This document shows positions 37,534-49,500 of a DNA stretch of 64,000 bases, one piece after another. Numbering within the stretch: position 1 is the first letter of the stretch; every line of letters starts with the position of its first letter. Source of the stretch: Dicaeum eximium. Lineage: Eukaryota; Chordata; Aves; Passeriformes; Dicaeidae. Position numbers and translations under genes: made by a program. The DNA lies in contig VWZP01001424.1 of the NCBI GenBank assembly GCA_013396995.1, positions 1 to 64,000 on the forward strand, given 5' to 3'. The notes under the pieces were generated by a model that made no database searches, was not told where the DNA came from, and saw only the letters and a list, made by a program, of their open reading frames with translations.

Positions 37534-39778
37534 TGAAAGTTACTGCTGTTTCTTTTACCTGACAGCCTCCTGTTTAGTGCTTAAGTGACTGTCATGAGGA
37601 TGAGAAATGCACATTTGCAATCCTTCATGCACGTAGGGAAACTGAAGTGCAGATTTTCGTTGTACAAAAAGATACTTCAGCCTGTCAGGTTTGTTTAAAG
37701 GCATTTCACAATCTTTCATCAAAAGCGTTGTAGAAGTATACAGGAGGCTCAACTACATTTTTTATGTCATGTTATTTCTTAAACCAGGATTTTCAGGAGC
37801 AGCTGGGCAGATGCTATGATGTTCAGGATTTCTAACTTGGAAATATTTAGTAATACTATCTGCAAAGTCTGCTTTAGTATAAACTCCTTTCACTTCAGTG
37901 ATAGATGAATAGGCATTAAAATTTTAGATTTAGGAACCTACTTCCTGTTTAGTTTAAGTGCTTTAGTATTTTCTCTTCTTTTCATTATATCAAAATACAT
38001 GTATAAAACACAAAAATTGTCTAAAAACAGTAGTAAAGTTCTTTTCAAAGCTTTACTGACCTTTGGTTGAACCTGAGCTGAGCTGTTAAGAAGACTCTTA
38101 CACATCAAGTCCTGTATGATTTCTTTTGGCAATTCAGTAGTGCATTTAGTGACTATACCACAATAAAAATATTTGCAGTCAGTTTGCTGTTATATTCATA
38201 CCTTTGCTAGTGATAGACTCCTTAATAATTGCTGAGGTTTAGCAATGCTAGAGAAATCCACATAAAAAAAAAGGCATTTCAGATAAACCTGCAAAATGCA
38301 CAGATACGATTTTGACAGAAGTACATTAAAATTACGTCCAGCACAATCTTCCTCTTTTCTCCTCCAGATACTCTAAATGAACATCTCTTTTTCTGATCCA
38401 TGAGAAATAAGGAAGATTAAACTTCTTTCTTCTACTTTATTCTACTTTCCAACCACTGCTCAGCTACTGCCCAGAGCTGCTTTAGATTCTTTGCATGAGA
38501 GACTGGTGGAGCTGTGCTGTGCTGTGCCGTGCTGCCCCGGGCCCTCCTGGGGATCAGAAGACATTTCTGCACCAGCCTGGGCTCGTCACATTTTGACCTC
38601 CTGCAGCCATGTCCTACACAACAGAACCAGATGGGTTTCCTGCAAGCAAGGACTTGCTTGCCTGAGGAAAATGAAGATGGAAAAACACAGGCATTTGAGC
38701 CTGGTCCAAAACTTGCTGAACTCAAGTTACGTCCATGGTTTTGGCGTTGGCTGAGCTGTTAAGGTTTGATCTTGATCTGTCCAGTGTCATTGACAGCTGT
38801 GTCTGGTTAGAAAGACAGGTACTGCTTTGTACTGCCAACGCTATATGTCTACAAATTTACTTCTGGTAGCCAGAACAGAGACAAAAAATAAAGATAAAAA
38901 AAGAATTTGTGTAAAATATAAATGATGTAATTATTGCCAACATTTTTATGGACATAAAAAATTTCCTGTTCTGCATAATAATAGACTTTTTTAGTAGCAA
39001 TAATAAAAGTATTGACTACAAGAAGTGAAAATAAGCAATACTTTTATATGTAAACTCAACAGAAATTCTGAAGCATTTAGCAAAGAGAGTATTTCATATG
39101 CATATGTATGCATGTACAATAATGAAAATTGTTCCTGCTTAAAGTTAGGTGTAAATCCTTCTTGGTTTCTTCTATACTAACAGCTTCTTGAATAGTCTGT
39201 GATACAGTCGACAAAATAAATCAGATTGTGAACACATTAACCAGATCTATTCCTTACCCTAGAAATGTTTAATTTATGTTGACAGTCTTGCCCTGAGTGG
39301 TTATAGCTGGAAAAATAAGAAAAATTACACTCCCATCTTGGAGAATATCTGCTTCCAGTATTCAAAATGAGTGCATTTAGCTTAAAAAACTCTTACTTGT
39401 TACATTGAATTTAAAACATGAAATTTGTTTTTTAAGAAGTTTTAATAAGAAGTCATTAGTAGATGTGATTAAATTTAACTCATATAAACCTGTCCAAACC
39501 TTACATAGACTTTACCCAGCTTTTTTTATTACAGAAAATTTCATATTTTTTAAATAAAAAATACAATGGTATGATGGAAAAGTGACAATCACTGTTGTCT
39601 ACCCACAGAGACCCTGAAAATTCACAAAGAATGATGTAGATATAATATAACTACCTGGAGGCAGGAAAAAAAAAAAAAAAAAAGTAATGTTGGGCCAAGG
39701 CCATGATACTGACATTGTTTAATGAAAAAGAATTAATTATACCTTTGGTGCAGTTACTGCACTTTCCAATTTCAGGAT
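37534..39778. other. Intergenic, with a GC-richer patch
   Basis: Mostly AT-rich and featureless. The exception is 38,493-38,760, which is clearly GC-richer than its surroundings and open in more than one frame, but has no recognisable protein family or repeat. Confidence 0.4.
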
Positions 39779-39996
39779 GAGCAGAGAGCATCAAAGAGGA
39801 ACTGTTATGGACTGACTGCAACCTGCATTCCCCATCCCCCTGCAGCACAGAAGCTGTGTCTTTATCTTGATCCATGAGCTTTTTCGTCTTATTTTCTCTG
39901 CCTGTCCTGTTGAGGAGGGGGAGTAATAGAACAGCTGAGTGGGTGTGAGGGGCTGGGTGAAGGTCTGGCATCCCTCCAAGGTCAGCCCAACACACA
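39779..39996 (+). mobile_element. ERV LTR fragment (3' half), plus strand
   Basis: Contains GACTGACTGCAACCTGCATT, CCCCATCCCCCTGCAGCAC and TCTTGATCCATGAGCTTTTT. It then has TGTTGAGGAGGGGGAGTAAT and ends near GGTCAGCCCAACACACA. These are in the order expected for the 3' half of a passerine LTR that elsewhere starts TGTGTTGGG. Its 3' part aligns by eye with that of the LTR at 55.7-56.6 kb. The middle is deleted. No retroviral coding sequence adjoins it. Confidence 0.7.
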
Positions 39997-42900
39997 AACC
40001 ACAGCTTAAAGCTAAATAAAAAACCCAAGACATGAGTACAAGTTGCACAAGTGCCAGATTCAAGCTTCTACATGAATGTATCTTCGCATAAATTCTGTGT
40101 GTATGACAGCTGAGTAAAGAATCTTGTTTTCCATGGGTATCTGTACAACATTTTCAATTTCAAAATAGGCAAAAATGAAATCACACAATGGTGTTATAGG
40201 GATATATATCAGATTAAAATCTGCCTTTCTGAAGTGTCTGCTCTGAATTAGCATGTTTAAAGCACAGGAACTACTGGCTTTAGCAGATTCAGAAAGCTGG
40301 AATTGGAATTTTATTCCATTCCATGATGATTCACCACTCCAGATTATACTACTACAGAAAAATTAAAAAAAAAAACAACAGAAAAACCACAAACCAACCA
40401 ACAAAAAAACAACTATACTAATACCAAAGAAACCCCATTAGATCGCTGGTGTTTTTTAACTGTTACAACTTTGAAACTATGTTAGATTTCTGAGTTCCTA
40501 TTTCCTAAGAGAAAAAGCCCCAACTTTCATTAATTATCTAGATGTACATTTAAAATACCAGAAAGCAGAACAGCCAGGCAGAGTGGTATTTTCTCTAGTT
40601 TGGTAACAAGTAGGTTATCCAGAACTGATAAGAAACTCTAGGCCATTAGACAATAAAGTCTTTGGGTTTAGAGGTAGGTCTAAAAATGCCTGATGTGGAA
40701 ATTTCTTATTTGTCCATTTATTTTGCCACAGAGTAGAATACATACTCTTTTTTCAGCACCCAAGCCCCTTTGAAGTGCTTGAGAAGTGTTACAGACCTAA
40801 AGCCATCCATGAAGCCAGGCTGCTGAACCAAGGAGAAAGAATTTGCTAGAAGAGAGTGCTGAGCAAAGCTGCAGGCCTTATGCTTCATAAGACACTTTAT
40901 TCTGGTCTGGGAAAAAGCTTCTCTCTCCATTTGGGATTCATGATCCATCTCCTGACATTAAGGGCCTTTATGACACACAGAGTAATTTCTCAGAAGTTGT
41001 GAAAGATTTGGTCTTCTTGTCCTTTCTAGTTTAATGGTTGAAGTGCATATTTTATGCATATTTTGTTTAAACCCATCTTTTGCCTGAGGGTATTTAACTT
41101 GTATAATATGTGAAGTTATAGATAGGATATTTTCTCTTTGCTTTTAATATAGTATAGTTTGGATAACATTCCCATTATTATTGACAATAGTTTGAATGCA
41201 AAGTATTGAGGTGAGTGTCTCTCATCTCAGAAGTCAAAAACAGACTTCTGTTTCTGTTTGTAGTCTGGTATTCTCACCTTAAAGTTGGTATCCAGTTTAT
41301 TTCCTCAAGGAATGCATAGAAGGAAGAGTGGCTTGTTAATGGGACTGAGTTAAACAGTAAATAATTGTAAACTCATTATGGCACATACTCTTGAGCATTA
41401 TATTTTGAAATGTTAAATGTTTTTAAGTTTGACATGTGATTTATGTCAAGTCCAATGGATCTGGCAATGACTGAGGTTAGTGAGATTAGGAAATAAATGC
41501 ATAAATGCTTTTTAGAATGCTTTTCAATTTGCAGAATGAGGGCCCTGCAGTACATAAAGACAACTGGCATGATGCCCATGTGCTGAAGGGGTAAGGATAA
41601 ATGTGCTAATAATTACCAGAGTTAGATGCCAATTCACCTTGTAATGCATACCACTTACACTTTGCTTGTATACCATGCTGATTCGATGTTGCGTCTAAAA
41701 AAAAAAAACCTAATTTAAAAAAAAAAATCTGTTTTATGAGATACTTGTCTAGAAATATTGTTAAAAGAAATGTTTCATACACCAAAAGATTCTTAATTAA
41801 AGAAGACTTGTATTTAAAAGTGAAAAAAATTACCTGTCTAATTAGATATAGTCTAGAACAATATCATATTTTCAAAACAATTCTATTTGGTTAAGTGATT
41901 ATTTGTTTGTTTGTTCAGTTTCTTTGGTTGCTATTTACTTGTTTGTTTTTTACTTTATTATATTTTTTTAAGAAAATATCACTACTTACTGGCTAACTAT
42001 TTTTTTCTAGTTAAGCACACAAAGTAAGAGCTTGAATGCAAAATAAGAGTGCATCTGAAGCAAATACAAGCATGTAATGAGATCCAGAAATAACGTTTGA
42101 TGTACAGTGTAAGAATATAAACAAAAGGTTTGATGCCATCTGACTTTTAAGCCAGGCAGGACTAAGTCTATTCAATATCTAGGGGAGTGACCTCAGAATG
42201 GTGCTTGGGGAAGGTTTCACCTACCTGAATTTTAGAAAGCTGGAAGTTGAATGTCTTCTTCTAAGATGTTTGCCAGAGTCTTCTTTGCAGACAATGAAAA
42301 GAGAAAGACATATTTGGGTGGTGGATTTTCTAGTCATGAAAAAAATGTGTTTAATATTATCAGAATGTTTGAACTCTGTCTTCTTACATTAATGTAATGA
42401 AAGCTAGAGATGAGTTGACTAAATTTGGTGCCAGATTTTGAGATGTCAAATATGGCCAAAGAAATTCAATAATGTAGTTATGGGGTTTTTTCCCTGTTAA
42501 AATAAATGTTAGTAAATGCATAGAAAGACAAGATTTTATTTACATGGCAAAATCAGCATGTAAGTGCTCCAAGATTTAATATTTCTTCACCAGTTACTTT
42601 TCTTGTAAAAATAATGAAAATAAATTATAAATAAAATTAAACATCAGAAAAAAAAGATTTTAACTAAGAGGAAGATTTCTTACACTCCAATTTTCAAATT
42701 TAACTATGAAGCAGGAATGAATTTGTCATCTCAACTCTCTTTTCCTCTCATACATAGTTATAGCCTAGGTCTATGTAGTATTTCAGTGATTCTTAAGGAG
42801 AATGGTTGTTACATCAAAGTGGTACACCTATTGAGAGAAGCACCTGTCTGGAGAATTTATCCTAAGAAAACTTAAGGAACACAAGTTGATAAGGCCTAAT

Positions 42901-43137
42901 GAGAGAAGCTAATACCCAATTTTCATATTTTAATATTTTAATAAAAAAAGGAAAACATTCCTATAGGAAGGTTTCTTTTTTTCAAAGATTTTGTTCATTT
43001 AAATGAAACAATTATTTCCATAATTCTGTTTGACTAATAATTTTTTCAATGTTCCTCTGTCATGTCTGCTAGAAATACAGATGTGTTATGGTCCTGTCAA
43101 AGAGAGTTGTCTTTTATCTTTAACATGTTTGGAGTGA
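39997..43137. other. Intergenic, no gene seen
   Basis: AT-rich, with an A-rich low-complexity stretch at 40,355-40,415 and two A-runs near 41,697-41,727. No supportable gene or transposon. Confidence 0.45.
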
Positions 43138-43382
43138 TCATAGAATCAGAGAACATGCTGAGTTGGAAAAGACCTTCCAGGATCATTGAGTCCAATTCCT
43201 GGCCCTGCACAGGACACTCCAAATTTGACACCTTGTGCCTGACAGTATTGTCCATATGCTTCTTGAGCTCTGTCAGGCTTTCTGCTATGACGTCTTCCCT
43301 GGGGAGCCTGTCCCACTGCTCAATTACACTCTGGGTGAAAAACTTTCTCAGGATTCATTTTCATACTCTTAAAGATTACCTT
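43138..43382 (-). mobile_element. CR1 LINE 3' part, antisense
   Basis: Opens with ATCATAGAATCAGAGAACAT, then GAGTTGGAAAAGACCTTCCA, ATCATTGAGTCCAATTCCTG and GCCCTGCACAGGACA. Further on are CCTGGGGAGCCTGTCCCA and TGGGTGAAAAACTTTCT. This is a minus-strand CR1, about 245 bases, truncated at its 5' side. The sequence after the tail resembles the CR1-like part of the SINE at 62.2 kb. Confidence 0.9.
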
Positions 43383-44991
43383 CTGGATGAAAGATGACAT
43401 AGGAAAAATCATTGCAGATATTTGCTTTTCACTAAAGAAAATATCAATACAATGATGGTAGCACAGATTTGGAATTTGATATCTTCTATATTCTATCTTT
43501 TATTAAATGTGACTGTATTTAGTTGACATTTGATTAAATAATCCTTATTGCAAACTTAAGCTTCAAACTTCAGCAAAATAGGGCTCATCTAAAATGCTGT
43601 ATTCAATACATTACAGTCAAAAAAACCTTTGTCTTTTAAATGTCTGTAATGTGTTGTTACTGAAAAATAGCTTCTTTTTAATTGCAACTTCATCCATTGT
43701 GATTCACATAGTGCCTTGTGTAGTTCCATTCTGAAAAATAAGATACAATCCAGTCATGGTTACTCCTATGGAGTACTGCACTTGTCAGCATGCCTTTAAA
43801 GTGCAAGTGTAAAGTTTTCTATTCAGATGACAAAGTTAAGAACAGCTTCTATTTATAGGCAGCATTTATGCTTGCAGCACTTAGGTACAAGCACTTAGCA
43901 CAAAGATATTTAATCTCTGAAAAAAATGTCCACTTAAAAGTAAGCAATATATAAAAATACCCGTAAAATATGGAGTATACTATCAAGCATTAAATCTTAG
44001 AGGGTGTGTATAGACTTCTAGCTTTTGTCTTGAATATTTTCCCAAATAAGAACTTATTTATTCATTTACAGGACATTGATTCTTTTTTTCTGTACTACTT
44101 TCATCTTTCATTTAGAAGGGAAGGCTACATGTGTAAGCCTTTAGACTACTTTCAGAATTCCAGGAAAAAAAACCCCTGTCCTTCTGTTCTTAAAAGAGAA
44201 GCCATGGAAACTTTGTCCTTGTTCTTCACATTGACACAGATGTCAGCTTGTAGCCACCTCTATTCAATTTTAATAAGTTGTGCTTCTTATTTGGGGGAGG
44301 GGAGTATTGGAAGAAACCAGGAGCTGAATCACAGCCATTAAAAAAAAAATCTAGCACACAATAGAAATCAGTTATAAAAGATCTCACTAAGGGAAAAAAG
44401 ACTTTTTTTCATGAAAGAAAGATAATGCAAAGCTTTAATCTTTATAAAGGCTTTCTATGGATATGAAAGTGTGTTACATTTTTGTGTTAGTTTTTGTACT
44501 GACACTGGCAGGTGGCTGGAAAAGGACTCAGGAGAGGTTAACACCTGTCTTTTCATAGCTTGAAAAATTCAGGTTTTATCTTTAACTCATTTGAAATCTC
44601 AGAATGCTGAAAGCATTAGAATTTTCCCAGTCATTTTCCTGATAACAGCACTATGATGGATTTATATGAACCATGGTCCCTATCTGAGATGAATTTCTAA
44701 TGAGAATTATATATACTCATATGTGTGGTTTCTTCCATTGAATGTTCTCAATTCAAGTTAATTTTTTATGTAAATTACATAAAGGCAGAACACAATTATT
44801 AGATTTCCCCCATATCTGTCACGGTTTCTAAATAGATATGTTTGTTTGGTTGGTTTTTGTTGTGGTTTTGTTTTGTTTTTGTTATGTTTTGTTTTTATTT
44901 TTGTTTTTTTTCTGTGAAGTATAAATGAAACAGAGGTGAAAGCTCCAGACAAATGCCAAGAGACTTTTTCACATCTCTATTAAGGATACCC
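43383..44991. other. Intergenic, no gene seen
   Basis: AT-rich. A T/G low-complexity tract lies at 44,838-44,912. No gene or transposon was recognised. Confidence 0.45.
44838..44912 (+). repeat. T/G low-complexity tract
   Basis: Irregular GTTT, GGTT and GTTTT units with no fixed period. Simple sequence without evident function. Confidence 0.75.
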
Positions 44992-45602
44992 CAGAGCCTT
45001 AGAATTGTTTGGGTAGGAAGGGACAATTAAAGATTATGTAGTTCAACTGCATTGCCCCAGCAGTTTTAACTTGGTCAGGTTGCTCAATCCAATATGACTG
45101 TGAACATTTCCAGTGATGGAGGATCCCCAATTTCTTTGGTCAGCTTGTTCCAAAGTCTCACCATCTTCCTTGTAACGATTTTTTTTTCCTTACATCCAAT
45201 CAAAACCTACCCTCCTAAAGTTTAAAAGCATTGGCCCTTCCACTGATGCTACAGGTCTTTCCAGAAAGTCTCTTTCTGTCTTTTTTTGTAAGCTCTCTTT
45301 GACTGCTGAAAGGCAGCAACCAGATATTTCAAGCACCTTTTCTTCTCTTTCTGCATCTCAGGATGGCTGCCAGGGCACACATCTGGCCCATATGTCTGGA
45401 GAGCAGCACTGCAGAAAGGAACCTGCCACCTTCCTTTCTGCAGTGCTGCTCTCCAGATATTCCTCTCCCGATTTGTACTTGTGCCTGGCGTGAGATCGTC
45501 CTTGGTGAAGTTGGATGGCATTCCAATTTGTTAAATTGCTGTTAATTGTCCAATGCTCCAATACATCTAAATCCCTCTGCAAGGCACTTTGTCCCACCTT
45601 TC
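44992..45602 (-). mobile_element. CR1 LINE copy, antisense, with internal palindrome
   Basis: The left edge reads TTAGAATTGTTTGGGTAGGA, the reverse complement of a CR1 3' end. GATGGAGGATCCCCAATTTC and CAGCTTGTTCCAAAGTCTCA follow. The right part has TTTGTACTTGTGCCTGGCGT and TAAATCCCTCTGCAAGGCAC, which belong to a CR1 region far from the 3' end. About 610 bases remain. It carries a perfect inverted repeat at 45,395-45,457. Confidence 0.88.
45395..45457. repeat. Perfect 26-bp inverted repeat, 11-base loop
   Basis: The left arm 45395-45420 (starting TCTGGAGAGCAGCACTGC) is the exact reverse complement of the right arm 45432-45457, with spacer 45421-45431. The right arm fits the text expected at this point of a CR1 copy. 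The left arm does not, so it is probably an inverted copy of the right. Confidence 0.97.
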
Positions 45603-45846
45603 ATAGGACCATAGAAAGGTTTGGCTTGGAAAGGACCCCAAATACCATCCCAACCTATGTCATGTGCAGGGACAATACCCAATAATAGCAGCAAACGTTT
45701 TTAACGGTGCATCCAACTTCTGCACCCAAATAATTGATAAAAATCCTGAAGAGAACTAGCCCTGGAACAGCACCCTTAGGAATGCTGCTGCTGACCAGTT
45801 GGCAGTCCCATTCCCAATATTTTGAGTCCTTCACCCAGTGTGGCTT
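45603..45846 (-). mobile_element. Second CR1 LINE fragment, antisense, internally deleted
   Basis: A new CR1 3' end begins at once after the previous copy: ATAGGACCATAGAAAGGTTT, then GGCTTGGAAAGGACCCC and GTGCAGGGACA. It jumps to an internal CR1 region (GAAGAGAACTAGCCCTGGAA, AGCACCCTTAGGAATGCTGC). The intervening part is missing. The two minus-strand copies are in tandem, or one inserted next to the other. Confidence 0.8.
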
Positions 45847-46004
45847 GTAGAATAGTACACAGAGTAATGTGTTACTAGCATAGAGACAATATGCACAGTA
45901 TAGCTAATAGTAGATATGATAGGGATGCAGTGTATAAATAGGATAAACATCCTATAATGTCTATCTGAATGTGTAGTATATATTTATACCAGAGTGCACC
46001 AAAC

Positions 46005-46558
46005 ACAACTTCACCAGCCAGTCTTGCTGCAACTTCACCTCGAGTGCTGCGTGCTGCTCTGGGACACACAACCTGGGACACTTCTTAAGGCACTCAAATG
46101 CATCCGTAGGATGGCAACAAAGCTGGTGAACAGGCTGGGAGGAATGTTCTGTGAGTAGTATCTGAGGATTTTGGAATTGTCTGATTTGGAGAAAAGCAGG
46201 TCAAGGGGTCTCTACAGCTCTCTACAGCTCCCTGGAAAAGGAGTGGAGAGGGAGGTGTTTCTCCGTTGTTTCTGGTGTCAGGACATGAGAATAGTTTAGT
46301 GATGTGTCATAGGTTGTTCATACTGGACATTAAGAAACATTTCTTTACCTCAGGGGTGGTGGCTAAACACTGGAAAAGGCTTCCTAGAGAAGTGGCCAAT
46401 GCCCCAAGACATTTAAGTGGCATTTGTATTTAAGAGGCATTTGCACAATGCCCTTAATAAAATGCTTTAGCTTTTGGTTAGCTCTGAAATGTTCAGGCAA
46501 TTGAATGGCATGGCCATCATAGGTTGATGCTTCAAATTGAATATTCTGTGCTATGCTT
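46005..46558 (+). mobile_element. CR1 LINE 3' part, plus strand
   Basis: Segments in CR1 order: TGCAACTTCACCTCGAGTGC, GGATGGCAACAAAGCTGGTG, TTTGGAGAAAAGCAGGTCAA, TGGACATTAAGAAACATTTC, GGAAAAGGCTTCCTAGAGAA and GCATTTGCACAATGCCCTTA. The tail is GGCCATCATAGGTTGATGCT. It faces away from the two minus-strand copies to its left, so their 5' sides meet near 45.85-46.0 kb. Confidence 0.9.
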
Positions 46559-46560
46559 TA

Positions 46561-49059
46561 TATGAAATATATGCATGGTATATTTAATATATACTATACT
46601 ACGTATGTATACATGATATAGTATAAGATATGCAATACATGTACGTGTGATTTTTAGAAGATGAAAAAATATGCGTCAAAATGTGACAGAAGGTAGTTCT
46701 TATAGTTTTAGACTGTATCAAATGATGCAAAGAAAATTCCTCCTAACTTCCAATTTGCTGCTTTTTACATAGTGTTTAAATCTTCATTATGGAGTGGATA
46801 ACATTGGCCATAAATAAATGTTGAAGGTAACCAGCAGAGGTGGTTTAATCTCCTCAGTCCAAGACTACACGGGTGGAAGAGAAAAGGACTGCAGAAGTCA
46901 TGCTCTTTGCTGTAGCCACTTGTACTGCAGTAACAGAAGCCACAATGCTGAGCTGCACAGACCACTGATTTAGGGCATTAGTGGTCATTTCTTCTGTTCT
47001 TCTGTTCTTGATGCACTTCTTCCAAACCCTTTGATCATATTTTCAGAAAAGCATATTGTTATGTGGTTTCTCCTTTTCCCCACAAAGTACGTATATGCCC
47101 AAATCCTGTGATATATGGCCCAATGAAATATCATATTAGACTTAAAATTAATCCTTCTCACTATAACTTTTAATTATATGACATATAGAATAAAATTAAA
47201 CATTAAAATACTTTTTAAACCTCCACATTGCAAAAAATGTATGATGAATTACTTAAATATTTACAAAACTAAGTATACATGTAGTCTACCATGTAAAAAA
47301 ACCCAAAACAAGCAAACAGGAGGGATCTATCTGTGATCAAATGACATGAAAATCTCGCACTCTTTCTCTCCTATTCCTTAGAGAAAGGGCTTGTAACACA
47401 GGCAGTAAATGTGCAGCTCGAGAAGCAGTGATGATGATGAGACGACCAGTGTCTCAGTTTATTTTCTGGCTATGCATTATTTTCTACTGCAGATGTAGAC
47501 CAAGGGATTTGTTATTTCACAGCCCTTCAGGGATATAGGGAAGGAAGCTGTTGTATGAAAGACTTATTTCTAGGCCAGACGTAGTGAGGTATTTGGGTAT
47601 TGACACTGATTCAGTTAATCCTAGACTCCCATCTTAGTCACCAGACTATACATCATTCTTCCTGTATAAAATGTTCAAAATTTCCTGTCTCTTATTTTCT
47701 TTTTTCTCACTCTGTATCTGACAACTTTATATCTTTACTGCTTTAGTCTGTTTTCAATTCCTGTTTTATGACACATTATATGGAAAATTGTGTACAGAAA
47801 CTTTGATCCCTTTATATATTCTGCAAGGCACATAAATTATAGGTATATTTGAACATTCAGTCACTTCCTAATTTCATCTCAGGCAAGGTAAAAACTTACC
47901 ACTACAACTACTAAGTCTCTAAAACTCCCAGCAATGGGTGTCACAGACAGGAAGATGGAGTTTCTGTGTGAGCACAGAAACACTAATTAATGACAAGTCC
48001 ATGGAAAATTTTGTGGGAATGAAGAAAATACTTCTCTGTACCAGTGAGAATTGAGATCCCACTAGTTATGAATTCTCCCATCATTTAGATACAGAGGATG
48101 TTCCCTTCAACAGCTCAGAAAGGAAAGAAATTTTCAATGTGAGTGTTTCCCTTCCAGAAGCTACGGTTTACACATAAAGAGACAGCATTGGGCTTTCATA
48201 GCTAATCCATAGTAAATCCAATATAGCATCTCTTAGCACTTTTTCACATTTCACTTCAACTAGATGACAACACAAGTATGAAAAGTCTTAGTCTAAATTT
48301 GTAAAACATAAAGCAGTTCTCTTGCCACAAGTGGAAGTGTTAATGAAAACATATAAACTGGGGATGTGAGATTGCCTGGAACTGTTTACACAGAAAAAGA
48401 GACATGGCTATTGTATCTGTTTTACGTCTCTCTCCACTACATAAACACTCACAATCTGCGTATACACAGACATAAAGAAAGAAAAAAAAAAAAAAGGCTG
48501 ACCTGCATTTTCAAGTGATACTAATAAGTGAATTTAGCTTGAGCACCATAAACAAAGCTTTTAGCAGCTGCTGGCAATATTATTAGACTACAACTAGATT
48601 TATGACTAGGTATGTGGAAAAATCCTAGCTGAGTTATAAAGGCAGAGAGAAATAAAATGATTTATGGTTGAATTAGTTAAGAAGAATAAATTAGAACGGA
48701 CTCATCTGAAGTAAATAGGAATTCAGTGGAAAATCATCTCTTACGAGATATACCATTCCATTTTGTATTTTACAGTTATTAGCTGCTAGCCAACATAAGA
48801 AATCTTATTAATGAAAAATGTACTTATCATTTATTTTACTCTCCTTAACTGCCATGTCCAAATTATTTTTGTTTTCACTTTTCTTCCATTATTTTTTTTC
48901 TTCCAACAGCAACTGCATTCTTTAAACGTACAATGCCAAGTTTAAAGGACTTGCAGTATATAGCACATATTAATTTCAAGCCAGCCCTTAGTAGTTAATA
49001 CACAGATTGCAGAAGTATACTGCCTGTGTTACCTATGAAAACCACAATAAAGAAAATAT
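46561..49059. other. Intergenic, no gene seen
   Basis: Begins with an AT-rich, partly palindromic tract (46,558-46,640). The rest has no supportable gene or transposon. A poly-A run lies at about 48,482-48,495. Confidence 0.45.
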
Positions 49060-49500
49060 TTCAGCTTGCAAAGCCATAGATATGTCTATATCATAAGATT
49101 CACCAGTAGAAGGAGGGGCAAATATGTAAAAACTCGTGAGCTGACATAAAGACAATTTAACAGGTAGAGCAACTACTGGCACATAGAAAATAAACTGGTT
49201 AGAAAAACAAACCATAGAATTGACCCACTGCTTCCTGTGGGCAGGCAGGTGTTCAGCCATCTCCAGGAAAGCAGGGCTCCATCATGCATAACAGTGATTT
49301 GGAGAAACAAACACCATGACTCTGAGTATTCTCCCTTCTCCTTATTTCCCCCAGCTTTTACTGCTGGGTATTTTGGGGTCAGCTGTCCCAGCTGTGTCCC
49401 CTCCCAGATTTTGCACCCTCAGCCAGACCGGCAGGATGGGAAGCAGAAAATGTCCACTAAGAAGAAAATTAAATCTATTCCAGCCCATACCAACATAAGT
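49060..49500 (-). mobile_element. Solo LTR of an avian endogenous retrovirus (antisense)
   Basis: On the minus strand it opens near 49,500 with TTATGTTGGTATGGGCTGG. It then shows a GGGAGGGGACACAGCTGGGA stretch, CAGCTGACCCCA, AGGAGATGGCTGAACACCTG next to CCTGCCCACAGGAAGCAG, and a TGTCTTTATGTCAGCTCACG segment. This order matches the same LTR family as 809-1318. A middle piece after the opening is deleted, and the low-coordinate edge is blurred. There is no internal viral coding sequence. Confidence 0.72.

Noticed and set aside
45299..45545. Overlapping 60-90 codon frames on both strands
   Set aside because: They arise from the inverted repeat and the CR1 sequence. Mirror-like peptides on both strands reflect the palindrome.
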